A stretch of DNA of 64,000 nucleotides from Acidobacteriota bacterium (GCA_016196065.1 JACPYL010000012.1:124001-188000); one strand, 5' to 3'. Counted from the first letter of the stretch, positions 51,389 to 61,781 are shown. The notes: generated from the letters alone by a model not told the origin. Made by a program: numbers and translations.

Positions 51389-54098
51389 ATGACACGCGAA
51401 CTCAAGCCCGGGCGACAGCCGCTCTTGTGGGCGGCATTATTTTTTTCTTCAGGAATATGGATTGGCGTTCGTGCGTGGCGTCCTCCGCTGTGGTGGGTGA
51501 TTGCGGTGGTTGCGTTTGGGCTGGCGGCGGTGTGGTTCGTGCGCGCGCGGGCCTGGTTTGCGAAAGGGCTGGCTCTAGGAGCGTGGTTCCTTCTCGGCGC
51601 TTTTCTTGTTCAGGTTCGCGGCACGCCGGCCGCTGATCCGCGCATCGCTGAATTTGCAGACGGCAGCGTCGTGACGGTCACGGGACACGTGGTCCGGGAG
51701 GGATATGCGCGGGCTTCAGGACCGAGATCCGTTCGTCACCCGATTGATATCGAGACAGAGAGTATTGAGGGAGTGGGGCGGAGTGCGGATATCAAGTGCG
51801 GGCTGAGGCTGACAATTGCGGAGGTGGTAGAGGAGCAGGGCGTCGAGAGCGCGGAGATGTCAGCAAACTGCGATCGGAAGCGATCGGAAGATGTCAGTGT
51901 GACTGCCCCTGGAGGACAGCAGGTCCTTCGCTTCGCTCAGGATGACAAATCTCAGAAGGGCGCTGAGCGAAGAAGTCCCGGAGGGAGTGCCGATTGCTTG
52001 CGTTATGGCACGCGTTTGCGGGTGCGAGCGAAGTTGCATCCGCCGCGGAACTACCGTAATCCGGGCGCGTTTGACTACGAAGGCTATCTGCAGGAAAACG
52101 GGATCGCGGTTCTGGCGTCGGCGCGCGCGCAGGATGTTGAAGTGCTGGCAGGCTTCTCCGGAAGCCGGATTGAAGCGTGGCGTATGTACGTCCATTCGAG
52201 CCTGGTCGCGAAGATTCATGAGCTATGGCCGGCGCGGGAAGCGGCGCTGATGGACGCGATGGTGCTCGGTGAAGACGCGTTTCTTGAAAACGGAAGCAGG
52301 GTTGAGTTTCAGCGGTCGGGTACGTATCACGTTCTGGTTGTGTCGGGGATGAATCTCAGCATATTGGCGTTCGTCATTTTCTGGATGCTCCGGCAGTTTC
52401 ATCTCGATCAGTCGCTGGCGAGCGTGGTGACGGTCGCAGTGTCATTTGCCTACGCATTTGTTACGGGAGTCGGGCCGCCGGTATGGCGAGCGGCGCTGAT
52501 GCTGGCAATTTATCTGGGCGCACGCATTCTGTATCGCGAACGTAGCATGTTGAACGCGCTGGGGGCAGCGGCGATCGGCGTCTTGATCTACGATCCGCGC
52601 GCGCTTTTTGGTGCGAGCTTCCAACTGACGTTTCTGGCAGTACTGATCATTGCCGCGATTGGCATCCCGATGCTGGAGCGAACGACGCAACCGTACTCCA
52701 AGGGAATGCGGCTGCTGCGGTCGACAAGTTACGACGTACATGTTCCGGCAAAGGTGGCGCAATTCCGGCTGGACTTGCGGCTGATCGCGGGAAGGCTGAA
52801 AAGGTTCATCGGAGAGCGGCTCGCCTTTGTTCTTTCTCGAGGGCTTACGCACGTTGCGCTGGCGGTTTGTGAACTCGTCTTTGTCTCGGCGCTCATGCAG
52901 GCGGGCCTGGCATTGCCGATGGCGTATTACTTCCATCGCGCAACGACGACGGGAATGCCCGCCAACCTGGTGGTCGTCCCGCTGACGGAAATATTGATGC
53001 CGGCAGCGGTCGCGGCGGTGGGGCTGGGATACATCTCGTCGCTCGCGGCGCGCCCGGCAGTTTGGATTTCGAGTTGGTCGCTGAACCTGATCACCGGAAC
53101 CGTGCACTGGATGGGCGGTTCACGGCTGGCTGATCTGCGTGTAGCGACTCCAGCGCAGCTGATCGTGGTACTGGCACTGTTGGCACTCGCGATTGGAATG
53201 CTTCTGGTTTGGCGAAGACGGCTGGTGGTTTTCGCAACTCTGACCGCACTGGCTGCGGTGGCCGCCTGGATCGCGATCGGTCCACCGCGGCCACAGGTAC
53301 GGGCGGGAATTCTGGAAGTGACCGCGATTGACGTTGGCCAGGGTGACTCGATTCTGGTGGTGACGCCCCAGGGCCGCACGATTCTGGTCGATGCGGGCGG
53401 CCTTCCCTACTGGATGCATTCCTCTTTTGACATCGGCGAGCAGGTGGTGTCTTCCTACCTCTGGAATCGCGGGATGGAGCGCCTGGATGTTGTCGTCATC
53501 ACGCATGATCACTCCGACCATCTGGGAGGGATGCCGGGAGTGATAGCAAATTTTCGTCCGTCGGAATTGTGGTTGAGCACGGACGCGCCGAACCGGGAAC
53601 TGGATCCAATTCTGGCGCAGGCAAAAGAAGCGGGGATGAAAATTAAGGTCCGCACGGAAGGAGAGCAGTTCGATTTTTGGGGGCGCAAACTTCCATGTGC
53701 TTGGTCCGGATAAGGACGAAGCGCGGGTTGAATCGCATCCGAATTTTCAGTCGCTGGTTTTCACAGTCACGCTGGCGGGGACGACGGCGCTGCTCGAAGC
53801 GGATGCGGAGCGAGCGGAGGAGTGGCGCATCGTGCAGGAGCATCCTGAGGCACAGCTCCTGAAAGTGGCGCATCACGGCAGTTCCGGCTCGACGTCTGCC
53901 GACCTGCTGGCGACTGTTCATCCGCAATACGCAGTGATTTCAGCAGGAGTGCGAAATATGTATGGGCATCCGCGGCGCGAGGTGCTGGAGCGATTGCAGA
54001 AGGACGGAGTGAAGACGTATCGCACGGATATGACCGGCGCGGTGAGTTTCTATCTCGACGGCAAAACCGTGACGCCGGAGGTCGCGATTATCCGTTGA
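51389..54098 (+). pseudogene. comEC: DNA-uptake channel ComEC/Rec2, frameshifted in the metallo-hydrolase domain
   Basis: ComEC forms the inner-membrane channel for DNA uptake. The first frame (51389-53713, 774 residues) has the N-terminal membrane and OB-fold parts, the competence domain with many helices (VLVVSGMNLSILAFVIFWML) and the start of the metallo-beta-lactamase domain (THDHSDHLGG). After about 53694 the family sequence continues in another frame (LGPDKDEARVESHPNFQSLVF, LLKVAHHGSSG, NMYGHP) to 54098. Removing one C from CTTCCATG restores one protein. Either it is a real mutation or a base-call error. Residues about 170-205 include a translated repeat (VLRFAQDDK). Confidence 0.88.
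51924..51948. repeat. CTTCGCTTCGCTCAGGATGACA repeat inside comEC
   Basis: The phrase TCCTTCGCTTCGCTCAGGATG is nearly identical to the intergenic 57254-57277 (TCCCTCGCTTCGCTCGGGATG). Here it is translated in frame in the N-terminal region of ComEC. Confidence 0.75.
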
Positions 54099-54387
54099 TC
54101 TCAGCTGTCTCGTCATCGACGGGCGGCGATTTCCGATAGGACTCGATGATCCGGGTAGCTTCGCCGGCGTCTTCTTCGCTGACCAGCAGCACCACGCCAC
54201 CCAGGCCGGGAAATGCGTCCTGATTGAGATCGGTCGCCATCAATTGCGCTTCGATGCCGGCGGACTCGAGCAGTCCCTGCACGACGAGGGCTTCCGGTTC
54301 CTGTTCGCTGTCAAACACCTTGACGAGCTTTTCATCGGGATTGGGACTCGGATCGGTCTTCGGAACAGCATTATCAGCGTTTGGCAT
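54088..54387 (-). CDS. DUF2007-type small protein
   Basis: 99 residues: an acidic disordered start, then a ferredoxin-like domain (LVKVFDSEQEPEALVVQGLL, ESAGIEAQLMATDLN, LLVSEEDAGEATRIIESY) matching the DUF2007 pattern, a putative signal-transducing domain. It overlaps the comEC end by 11 bp on the opposite strand. Confidence 0.75.
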   Translation of the reverse strand: MPNADNAVPKTDPSPNPDEKLVKVFDSEQEPEALVVQGLLESAGIEAQLMATDLNQDAFPGLGGVVLLVSEEDAGEATRIIESYRKSPPVDDETAEING

Positions 54388-54566
54388 ACCTCCTCCGCAG
54401 ATTGCGTATTAACAGATTACGGCAGTCACCGTCGCCCTGTCTTGCTCCCACGAAAGTGCACGGTCCAAACGAAACTTGAAACAGGCGCGGAAGGTGCCAC
54501 AATGACGACTTGGATGCCGTAACGCGGGGTCGCGGCCAGACATCCAATCAAGTAGTGGGGGTGGGC

Positions 54567-54836
54567 ATGGAATCTGCGCAGTGGGCCGAGTCGTCGATGA
54601 GCGAGCGGAATGAACTGGATGAGTCGCGCAAAATTCGGCGCCTGCAGGTCATGATCAGCATGGTGATGTCCGTGATCAGCCAGGATCCAGATCTGACGGT
54701 GGAAGAAGCTGCGGCGATGGCGGCCAATGCCCGGAGCGCCGCGCTTGCCATGTTTCCCGGCAAGGAACTGGCCTACGACATTCTCTACAAGCCGCGGTTG
54801 CAGCGGTTGATGAATGAGCGCTTTCGGCTGCAGTAA
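54567..54836 (+). CDS. Conserved hypothetical protein
   Basis: 89 residues from ATG 54567; the frame opens at 54510. Helical and acidic/basic (RKIRRLQVMISMVMSVISQD, LTVEEAAAMAANARSAALAMFPGKELAYDILYKPRLQRL). The second half is of a type often seen in Acidobacteria beside other genes. Function unknown. Confidence 0.6.
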   Translation: MESAQWAESSMSERNELDESRKIRRLQVMISMVMSVISQDPDLTVEEAAAMAANARSAALAMFPGKELAYDILYKPRLQRLMNERFRLQ

Positions 54837-54887
54837 GTGCCTGCCGACTTATTGACTCGCGCCAGAAGCGGCTTGTACCCTCAACAA

Positions 54888-55865
54888 ATGAACGCAGCAT
54901 TTTGGAGAAACACTCTTTTCACCACCGTAATACTCTCCATTCTGGTTGTCCTCACAGACTTTGCTTCAGCTTCAGATAAGCAAGCGGAAGGCATGGCTTT
55001 GTTTAAGCATGCTATTGAACTTACGGACTTACGTCAGAGTGGGCCGTATCGCCTGCACTGGAACCTAACGGTGGCGGACGAAGTGCTGGGTAAGCGAGAA
55101 GGAACGGACGTGGTCACTTTTGCGTCAATGGAGCGATGGCGCCGCGACCTTCACATGACGGGTTACGACGAGGTTGCAGTATTCCTCGGTCACAATATGT
55201 ATCGCACCCGCAGCATTGCCTTCACGCCTCCCAGCATGCGTGGTGATGTGGCGGCCAGTCTTAGGAATCTTCCAGAAATGTTGAGTTTCAAAGTCCTGCG
55301 TGTATTCAATCGTAAGAAAGATGGCGTCGAGGAGCGTTGTGTTGATCTGGAGCTACCGAGCAAAGCAGAAATGATGTGGTGTTTCGATTCACAGACTGGA
55401 CTACCGTTGTTGCAACAATGGCCTGACTTTAATCGTCGAATCGAGTTCTCGAATTACAAACAGATCGCCGGTAAGTTTGTCCCCGGCGTAGTCGAGGCGA
55501 CGGCCAAAGGCAAGCAGGTGGATAAGGCCGTTCTTGAAGCGATCGATGTTCCCGATTCGCCTCAGGCCTTCGAACCTCCGCCGGGGGCCAACGTAAGACA
55601 GTGGTGCGACAACATGGAAAGGCCATTCCCGACGAAAAGGCTACCAGTGGATATCCGGCCCGATATGCGATCCCGCAAAGGCTTAGAGCTAAAGTACGAA
55701 CTTACGCTGGACGCGCAGGGCAAGGTGACGAATGTCGTTCCCATGGATCCGCAGCCATACGTGGACCGGCAAGTGATCGAAGCGGTACGTACCTGGCAAT
55801 TGGATCCGGCAACATGCGACGGTACACCGGTCCCCACCGACATCTTGCTTGATGCCGGGCGGTAG
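54888..55865 (+). CDS. Exported protein with TonB-like C-terminal domain
   Basis: 325 residues from ATG 54888: an N-terminal signal or anchor (LFTTVILSILVVLTDFASA), a central beta-rich domain and a C-terminal 75-residue TonB-type fold (ELTLDAQGKVTNVVPMDPQP, VDRQVIEAVRTWQLDPATCDGTPV). There is no proline-rich spacer of classical TonB, so it is probably a periplasmic protein that uses this fold for binding rather than an energy transducer. Confidence 0.7.
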   Translation: MNAAFWRNTLFTTVILSILVVLTDFASASDKQAEGMALFKHAIELTDLRQSGPYRLHWNLTVADEVLGKREGTDVVTFASMERWRRDLHMTGYDEVAVFLGHNMYRTRSIAFTPPSMRGDVAASLRNLPEMLSFKVLRVFNRKKDGVEERCVDLELPSKAEMMWCFDSQTGLPLLQQWPDFNRRIEFSNYKQIAGKFVPGVVEATAKGKQVDKAVLEAIDVPDSPQAFEPPPGANVRQWCDNMERPFPTKRLPVDIRPDMRSRKGLELKYELTLDAQGKVTNVVPMDPQPYVDRQVIEAVRTWQLDPATCDGTPVPTDILLDAGR

Positions 55866-55913
55866 GTTTACCGACCTGACAGTAGTGGCTTAATTTTCAA
55901 GCCGATAACCAAA

Positions 55914-56090
55914 CGTCCCGAAGGGACAATTGAAAGTAGCCCGCCAGTTTAATGGCGGGAGGCGGCCATTTCTGAAGTCGAGTGCCGGAGGCACGACTTA
56001 ATTTTTCATCGGGCGCAACCCCGAGATCAGTTGTCCGCCTGAGGACTAGGTCCTTCCGTGGGCCTGGCCAGGCGTTGAAACGCCGGGCCA
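55914..56090. repeat. Palindrome cluster matching 9.05-9.13 kb
   Basis: GTCCCGAAGGGAC, CCCGCCAGTTTAATGGCGGG and GTGCCGGAGGCAC, followed by two more hairpins. The gap between the TonB-like gene and the zinc-ribbon gene (228 bp) is almost completely filled by them. Confidence 0.75.
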
Positions 56091-56093
56091 TTG

Positions 56094-56315
56094 TCAGCTG
56101 TCCTTGCGGTACAACAGGTCGCGCATCGCCTGGCGGCGAGCTTCGTTGACTCCGCTGTCGGCATCCTTAAGACCGGCGTCCTTGCCGGATTTGCCGACGG
56201 GGCCAATGTACTCGGGCGCGCTGCAGTCGGGGCAATGCGTGGCAAACCCGGGTTTGTCGGGCTTCAGTTCAAATTCTTCCGAGCAGATTGCACAGACTTT
56301 CATGGGAAAAGCCAT
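56094..56315 (-). CDS. Small zinc-ribbon protein
   Basis: 73 residues with CAIC...CPDC (residues 8-11 and 28-31), a simple zinc ribbon, then a charged helical tail. It could bind RNA, DNA or protein. It stands alone. Confidence 0.65.
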   Translation of the reverse strand: MAFPMKVCAICSEEFELKPDKPGFATHCPDCSAPEYIGPVGKSGKDAGLKDADSGVNEARRQAMRDLLYRKDS

Positions 56316-56486
56316 TCCTACTCCTATCAGGACGATGCCAGAAAATTACGTTCATAAATCATAAAACTTAGATCCGTGAACCGACAAGATCGTTGCTTTT
56401 TCTTGGCCAGGCAACGGGCAAGGCGTCTCAGGAAGGGCACGAAGGAATTCACGAAGGAGCACTAAGGAAAACGCTTCGCCTCCTAC

Positions 56487-57218
56487 TCAACGTCGGGTTC
56501 CGCGCGGCGACAACGACTGAAGTAGCGCTTTGAAGTCAGAGGGGAGTTCACAATCTACCGAAATGGTTGTTCCTGAGCGTGGATGAACGAAATCGAGGTG
56601 GGCGGCGTGGAGGGCAACGCGATCAATCTTTCGCTCTGACGCTTCTGCGGGAGAATATTTGCGGTCGCCGATGACGGGGTGGCCGAACGCTGCGAACTGC
56701 ACTCGGATCTGATTCTGCAGTCCCGTAACCAGCGTGACCCGAACCAGCGACGCGCCGCGAAGGGATTGTTCGACGGTATAGCGAAGTTCCGCGCGAGTTG
56801 CTAGGGAATCTTTCTCGGTGCTCAGTTTTTGAAACATATCCTCACGTCGCAAGTAGTGAACGAGCTTGTCTTGCTTGGCGGAGAGATGTCCGCGCACGAC
56901 GGCGAGATACTGGCGCACGGGAGTATGCGCAAGAAACTGCTGCACGAGCGCCTCGCGATCCCGTTCGGTTTTCACAAAGAGCAGAACACCAGACGTGAAA
57001 CGGTCGATGCGATGCACGACGTAGGCGCGTTGTCGTCTGGATTTCAGTTCCGCGGAGAGAATCGACCATGCGGACGCTGCGTCAGATCCTGGGGCTGGCA
57101 CAGAGAGAAGTCCGGCCGGCTTGTTGAGAGCGACAACGGCGTCGTCTTCGTAAAGAACGGCCAGGTCGCGGGAGCGACGGGGGTTTCGACTACCGTGTTT
57201 GCCAGGCGATTTCTTCAT
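56487..57218 (-). CDS. RluA-family pseudouridine synthase
   Basis: 243 residues with the catalytic motif VVHRIDRFTSGVLLF (aspartate D72). LYEDDAVVALNKPAGLLSVP at the start and TGLQNQIRVQFAAFGHPVIGD are further family segments. It isomerises uridine in rRNA or tRNA. No S4 domain precedes the catalytic part, as in RluA/TruC-type members. The exact site is unknown. Confidence 0.88.
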   Translation of the reverse strand: MKKSPGKHGSRNPRRSRDLAVLYEDDAVVALNKPAGLLSVPAPGSDAASAWSILSAELKSRRQRAYVVHRIDRFTSGVLLFVKTERDREALVQQFLAHTPVRQYLAVVRGHLSAKQDKLVHYLRREDMFQKLSTEKDSLATRAELRYTVEQSLRGASLVRVTLVTGLQNQIRVQFAAFGHPVIGDRKYSPAEASERKIDRVALHAAHLDFVHPRSGTTISVDCELPSDFKALLQSLSPRGTRR

Positions 57219-57253
57219 GGCGAGAGATCAGTCGTTCGTTACAAAACTGCGGA

Positions 57254-57277
57254 TCCCTCGCTTCGCTCGGGATGACA
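57254..57277. repeat. TCCCTCGCTTCGCTCGGGATGACA repeat
   Basis: An intergenic copy of the sequence found in frame in comEC at 51924. A CCTCGC/GCGAGG-like inverted part makes it a small hairpin. Confidence 0.65.
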
Positions 57278-57387
57278 GTTTGCAAGAGTGAATGCTCACG
57301 TGCGACGCAATGGTATCAACAATCCACGCCGAGACGGTCTTGACCCTTTCTTGCGTTCCCCACTAGACTCGCTGGGCGGGGTGATCC

Positions 57388-58992
57388 ATGCGCAAACTTA
57401 TCTGGGTACTGTGTCTTGCTGTCTCCTATTGCGGAGCTGCTGCGGCCGATGAAGGCCATCATCATGAAGAACTCACGCAGGAGCAGTTGGGGACGGTGCA
57501 CTTTCCTGTGTCCTGCACGTCGGACGCGCAAAAGAACTTCGAGAAGGGCGTCGCGCTGCTGCATTCCTTCTGGTACGAGGAGTCGGCGAAGATGTTCGAG
57601 GCGATTCAGAAGCAGGATCCGAAATGCGCGATGGCGTATTGGGGCGAGGGGATGAGCGCGTGGCATCAGTTGTGGAACCGTCCGGATGCGAAGTTGATCA
57701 AGAAGGAGATGTCGGGGCTTAAGAAGGCGGAGAAGATTCACGCGAACACGGAGCGCGAGCGGGATTACATCGCGGCGCTCAAAATCTTCTATACGAACAG
57801 CAAGGCGGATCACCAGACGCGCGCCAAGGCTTATTCCGACGCGATGGAGAAGGTCTATCAGAAGTATCCTGACGATCACGAAGCGGCAATTTTCTACTCG
57901 CTGTCACTGCTGGCCTCGGAGCCGGAACAGGACACAACGTTCGCCAATCGCAAGAAAGCTGGGGCCATCCTGGGGAAGCTGTTCGACATTGAGCCGAATC
58001 ATCCGGGCGTGGCGCACTACCTGATTCACAGCTATGACAAGCCGCAGCTGGCCGAGTTGGGACTTCCGGCAGCGCAACGCTATGCGCAGATTGCACCATT
58101 CGCTCCGCATGCCGTGCACATGCCGTCGCATATCTTTGCCCGCGTTGGAGACTGGCCGGCATCGATCAAATCGAACCTGGCTTCCATCGATGCCACGCGC
58201 AAAACGGCGGCAATGCACATGGGCGGAGCGGGCCACCAGTTTCATGCGATGGACTATCTGATCTACGCGTATCTGCAAAGTGGGCGTGAAGCCGATGCGC
58301 AAAAGGAAATCGACGAAGTGAAAACCATGCCCGAGATGCACATGGGTGATGGACGGGATATGCAGCCGTTCGCGATGTCGAAGTTTCCGGCAATGCTGGC
58401 CATGGAGTTGCATCGCTGGAACGACGCCGCGCAGTTGCAGGTGATCGCCAAGGCTGAGGCGGGCGATCGCGCTTATACCTATTGGGCGCGGGCGATCGGC
58501 AACGCGCGCACTGGGAATCTGGCGGCGGCGAAAAAGGATCTGGCCGAGATCGATGCCATCTCCAAGGGAAAAGGCGCGCACAATGCCGGCTACGACGAAG
58601 AGTATCTCGGGATGCTTTATGCAGAGGGCAACGCGTGGGTACTGCATGGCGAGGGAAAGAATGATGAAGCCATCGCGGCGCTAAAGAAAGCCGCCGACAA
58701 GGAAGATAGTGTCGGCGAAGAAAACACCTCCATGCCGGCGCGGGAAATCCTGGCTGACATGCTTTTGGAATTAAACCGTCCCGCCGAAGCGCTGGCGGAG
58801 TATCGTGTCGCGCTGAAATTCAATCCGAAACGTTTCGACGGTTTGTATGGGGCGGGACGCGCCGCAGAGATGGCGGGACAAACCGCGGAAGCCTCGGAAT
58901 ACTACGCGCTGCTGGTCAAGACCTGCGACGGCGGGAGCTCCGAGCGTCCGGAGTTGAAGAAGGCGAAGGAGACGGCTCTGGCGGCGAAGTAG
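57388..58992 (+). CDS. Exported TPR-repeat protein
   Basis: 534 residues: a signal peptide (MRKLIWVLCLAVSYCGAAAA), a His-rich DEGHHHEE start, then TPR-like helical pairs: ALLHSFWYEESAKMFEAIQK, then DPKCAMAYWGEGMS, later NAWVLHGEGKNDEAIAALKKAA and EILADMLLELNRPAEALAEYRVAL. Family members of this form are periplasmic; the conserved HYLIHSYD and MPSHIFARVGDW segments are typical. Function unknown, probably scaffolding. Confidence 0.8.
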   Translation: MRKLIWVLCLAVSYCGAAAADEGHHHEELTQEQLGTVHFPVSCTSDAQKNFEKGVALLHSFWYEESAKMFEAIQKQDPKCAMAYWGEGMSAWHQLWNRPDAKLIKKEMSGLKKAEKIHANTERERDYIAALKIFYTNSKADHQTRAKAYSDAMEKVYQKYPDDHEAAIFYSLSLLASEPEQDTTFANRKKAGAILGKLFDIEPNHPGVAHYLIHSYDKPQLAELGLPAAQRYAQIAPFAPHAVHMPSHIFARVGDWPASIKSNLASIDATRKTAAMHMGGAGHQFHAMDYLIYAYLQSGREADAQKEIDEVKTMPEMHMGDGRDMQPFAMSKFPAMLAMELHRWNDAAQLQVIAKAEAGDRAYTYWARAIGNARTGNLAAAKKDLAEIDAISKGKGAHNAGYDEEYLGMLYAEGNAWVLHGEGKNDEAIAALKKAADKEDSVGEENTSMPAREILADMLLELNRPAEALAEYRVALKFNPKRFDGLYGAGRAAEMAGQTAEASEYYALLVKTCDGGSSERPELKKAKETALAAK

Positions 58993-59002
58993 GCGAAGCG
59001 GT

Positions 59003-59299
59003 TTAGCCCCCTGCAATCGCTCCCAAAATCACGAGCGGCTCTTTCCCGGACACGACTGCATCGGGCAGAGGCTGATCGGGCGAGTCGTGGGACAAATCTT
59101 CTTCGATCGCGAAGAAGCGCAGGAACGGCCTTCGTTGTAGCGTGACGTGATCGCGGATGGTGCCGCGCAGCATCGGATAGCGCGCTTCGAGGGCGTCGAG
59201 CACGGCGCGTAAAGTCACCTGGCCGTCGACCTCGAGACTTACCTCGGCGCCCACGTGGGCCAACGTGCGCAGATGTTGCGGGAGCAGGACGCGGATCAT
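59003..59299 (-). CDS. MoaD/ThiS-family ubiquitin-like protein
   Basis: 98 residues with a beta-grasp pattern and a C-terminal Gly-Gly ([10 protein letters not shown]), the sulfur-carrier end of MoaD and ThiS. The middle ([22 protein letters not shown]) fits. No moaE, moeB or thiG is near. A BNR-repeat protein lies 1.1 kb upstream on the same strand, a neighbourhood I have seen for this subtype. Confidence 0.8.
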   Translation of the reverse strand: MIRVLLPQHLRTLAHVGAEVSLEVDGQVTLRAVLDALEARYPMLRGTIRDHVTLQRRPFLRFFAIEEDLSHDSPDQPLPDAVVSGKEPLVILGAIAGG

Positions 59300-59357
59300 A
59301 TTCGATTTCTTGACCTGTTCTTTTGAGTGTCGGCCAGCCGTAAGTGCAGCAGCCTTG

Positions 59358-59846
59358 TTATTCCCACCCGACTACCAGTTTGTAGATATTGTCGCGACTG
59401 TCCTTGGCGACGCCTTTGATGTTGGAAATGCCTTCCCTCTCGCCAGGCTGACTGAACATCTCCACATTCATCGTGGTTCCGCGGTTGCCGGTGACAACGG
59501 TCTGGGCGTAATACTGCGTTCCGAGGACGCGGGAGACATAGTAACCCGGCCCATAAATGCTGTCCCACACCGGTTGCATTGCGTTCGTTGGCGCGTTGGC
59601 GGTGGTTGCGCCTTTAGGAACTTGCGCGGGTTTCACGATCGTCCACCGCCCCTTGCAGATTTCGCCATCGGGCATCGTGACAAAGATATCCCCGGGAGTG
59701 AATTTCCCTGAGATCTTCGCGATCAGTACGGGTGCGGGTGTCTGCGCGGCAAGTGGACCCTGGACCGGATAAAAGCGCCCCGTGAGTGTGGCGCATCCGA
59801 GCATTGTGGAGATGGCCAGCAATACCAAGAAGAGTCTGATTTTCAC
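59358..59846 (-). CDS. Hypothetical lipoprotein
   Basis: 162 residues from GTG 59846, which has GGAGGG well placed. Lipobox TMLGC. The rest is a beta-rich domain ([40 protein letters not shown]). The frame is open to 60035, but those residues would precede the signal. No family recognised. Confidence 0.65.
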   Translation of the reverse strand: MKIRLFLVLLAISTMLGCATLTGRFYPVQGPLAAQTPAPVLIAKISGKFTPGDIFVTMPDGEICKGRWTIVKPAQVPKGATTANAPTNAMQPVWDSIYGPGYYVSRVLGTQYYAQTVVTGNRGTTMNVEMFSQPGEREGISNIKGVAKDSRDNIYKLVVGWE

Positions 59847-59928
59847 CGGATTGCCCTCCGTATGCTTAGATGCCGCTGCAGGTTGGCTACGTGAGCACAA
59901 ATAGTCCACTTCCGAAGTCACGAAAGGA

Positions 59929-60342
59929 CTATTCGGCCAGCGGACGTCCGATCTCCCAGTGATGCCCCCAGGGATCCACGACTCGGCCCAGTCGCCAACC
60001 GTACTCTTCCCCGACTGGATAGACTTCCTTCGCACCCGCAGCCAGCGCGCGGAAAAAAACCGCGTCCGGATCCGCCACAGTGAAGATCATGCGGACCGTG
60101 CCACCGCCAAGAGTCTGCGGGCTGAAGTTGAAGTGCTCGGGAGATTCGTCGCCCACCCAGAACTCCGCGCCTTCGATGGACAACTTCGCGACCACGCTTC
60201 CAGCGTCGCCTTCCATGCGATAGACCTCAGTCGCTCCGAATGCAGACTTGTAGAATTCGACGGCGCGCGCGCTTTCACGGACGGAGAGCCAAGGGGCTAT
60301 CGAGGTGCGGACAGAACCCGCGCTGGATGGATCAGAAGACAT
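59929..60342 (-). CDS. VOC/glyoxalase-superfamily protein (PhnB-like)
   Basis: 137 residues from ATG 60342 with AGGAAAT ahead. One vicinal-oxygen-chelate fold: IAPWLSVRESARAVEFYKSAFGATEVYRM, AEFWVGDESPE, MIFTVADPDAVFFRALAAGA and the end DPWGHHWEIG. A metal-dependent enzyme or resistance protein; substrate not evident. Confidence 0.85.
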   Translation of the reverse strand: MSSDPSSAGSVRTSIAPWLSVRESARAVEFYKSAFGATEVYRMEGDAGSVVAKLSIEGAEFWVGDESPEHFNFSPQTLGGGTVRMIFTVADPDAVFFRALAAGAKEVYPVGEEYGWRLGRVVDPWGHHWEIGRPLAE

Positions 60343-60369
60343 GATGGATTTCCTGAACTTGATCAACAA

Positions 60370-60432
60370 GCCCGGGGCTAAAGCCCCGGGTCATAGAGAG
60401 TAGTTTCGGCACGGCTGAAGCCGTGCCCTCCC
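60370..60432. repeat. Two palindromes of the valS-insert types
   Basis: CCCGGGGCTAAAGCCCCGGG and GGCACGGCTGAAGCCGTGCC in a row, the second identical to 43159-43178 inside valS. A diverged version (GGCACGACTCAAGCCGTGCC) is at 61728-61747. Confidence 0.85.
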
Positions 60433-60448
60433 ACCAAACGCATACGCA

Positions 60449-61636
60449 TCACGGCAATGTCTGTACTTCCACGCTGAGCACCGCCGGCAGATCGCGCACG
60501 ATTGGATTCCACGAATCGCCTGCATCGGCGGAGGCGTAGACCTGGCCGCCGCTGGTTCCGAAATAGATTCCGCACTTATCCAGGGTATCGACGGCCATGG
60601 CGTCGCGCAGGACGTTTACGTAGCAATTTTCTTGCGGGAGGCCCTTCGTGAGAGGCTCCCATTCGTTGCCGCCCGTGCGGCTACGGAAGACGCGCAGTTT
60701 GCCGTCGGGCACAAAGTGCTCGCTGTCGCTCTTGATGGGGATAACGTAAACGGTTTCTGGTTCGTGGGAATGGATGTCGATGACGAATCCGAAGTCGGTG
60801 GGTAAGTTGCCGCTGACCTCGCGCCAGTTATCGCCGGCATCGTCGCTGCGCATGACGTCCCAGTGTTTCTGCATGAAGAGGACGCCGGGCCGCTTCGGGT
60901 TCATGGCAATGTGGTGCACGCAGTGTCCGACCTCGGCGTTGGGATCGGGAATGTATTGCGACTTGAGTCCACGATTGATCGGCTTCCAGGTCTTGCCGCC
61001 GTCATCGGTGCGAAATGCCCCCGCCGCAGAAATTGCAATGTACATACGCTGCGGATTACTCGGGTCAAGGATGATGGTGTGCAGACACATTCCGCCCGCG
61101 CCGGGCTGCCACTTCGGGCCGGTGCCGTGGCCGCGCAGTCCGGGGAGTTCGCTCCAATTTTGTCCACCGTCGGTGGAGCGGAAGATGGCTGCATCTTCTA
61201 TGCCTGCGTACACGGTATTGGGTTCGGTGAGCGACGGTTCCAGATGCCACACCCGCTTGAACTCCCACGGATGCTGCGTGCCGTCATAAAACTGATGGGT
61301 CGTGAGCGGCTTGCCTGTCGCCTCAGACACGTCATAAGCAAATTTGTTGCTCTCGCCTTTGGGCATGCCATCGGGAGTGGTGGTGGGTTGGCCGGCGGGC
61401 GTTCCGGGCTGGTGCCAGGTTTTACCACCATCGTCCGAACGCTGAATGATTTGTCCAAACCATCCGCTGGTTTGCGAGGCGTAGATGCGATTGGGATCGA
61501 CCGGCGATCCTTTCAGGTGATACATTTCCCAGCCCGCAAAGTGCGGACCACTGACATCCCACTTTTCACGCTTGCCGTCGGACTCAAGAATGAATGCGCC
61601 TTTGCGCGTGCCTACCAGAACGCGGACTCTGCTCAT
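60449..61636 (-). CDS. BNR/sialidase-fold repeat protein
   Basis: 395 residues with at least four BNR-type Asp-box repeats ([43 protein letters not shown]), which form a propeller. No signal peptide, so probably cytoplasmic. Annotated relatives are called exo-alpha-sialidases or glycosyl hydrolases, but the sialidase arginine triad is not evident. It is on the same strand as the MoaD-like gene. Confidence 0.8.
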   Translation of the reverse strand: MSRVRVLVGTRKGAFILESDGKREKWDVSGPHFAGWEMYHLKGSPVDPNRIYASQTSGWFGQIIQRSDDGGKTWHQPGTPAGQPTTTPDGMPKGESNKFAYDVSEATGKPLTTHQFYDGTQHPWEFKRVWHLEPSLTEPNTVYAGIEDAAIFRSTDGGQNWSELPGLRGHGTGPKWQPGAGGMCLHTIILDPSNPQRMYIAISAAGAFRTDDGGKTWKPINRGLKSQYIPDPNAEVGHCVHHIAMNPKRPGVLFMQKHWDVMRSDDAGDNWREVSGNLPTDFGFVIDIHSHEPETVYVIPIKSDSEHFVPDGKLRVFRSRTGGNEWEPLTKGLPQENCYVNVLRDAMAVDTLDKCGIYFGTSGGQVYASADAGDSWNPIVRDLPAVLSVEVQTLP

Positions 61637-61781
61637 GCGTCGCTCCTTGAAAAACCTGTTTATTTTCGCACCGAATCAATTGTCTGCGTATGACTCGAGC
61701 TACTCTGATACGAATCTGAGTCGAAAAGGCACGACTCAAGCCGTGCCCTCCCCAACCAACATGTTCTTCCCAACGATCGAA

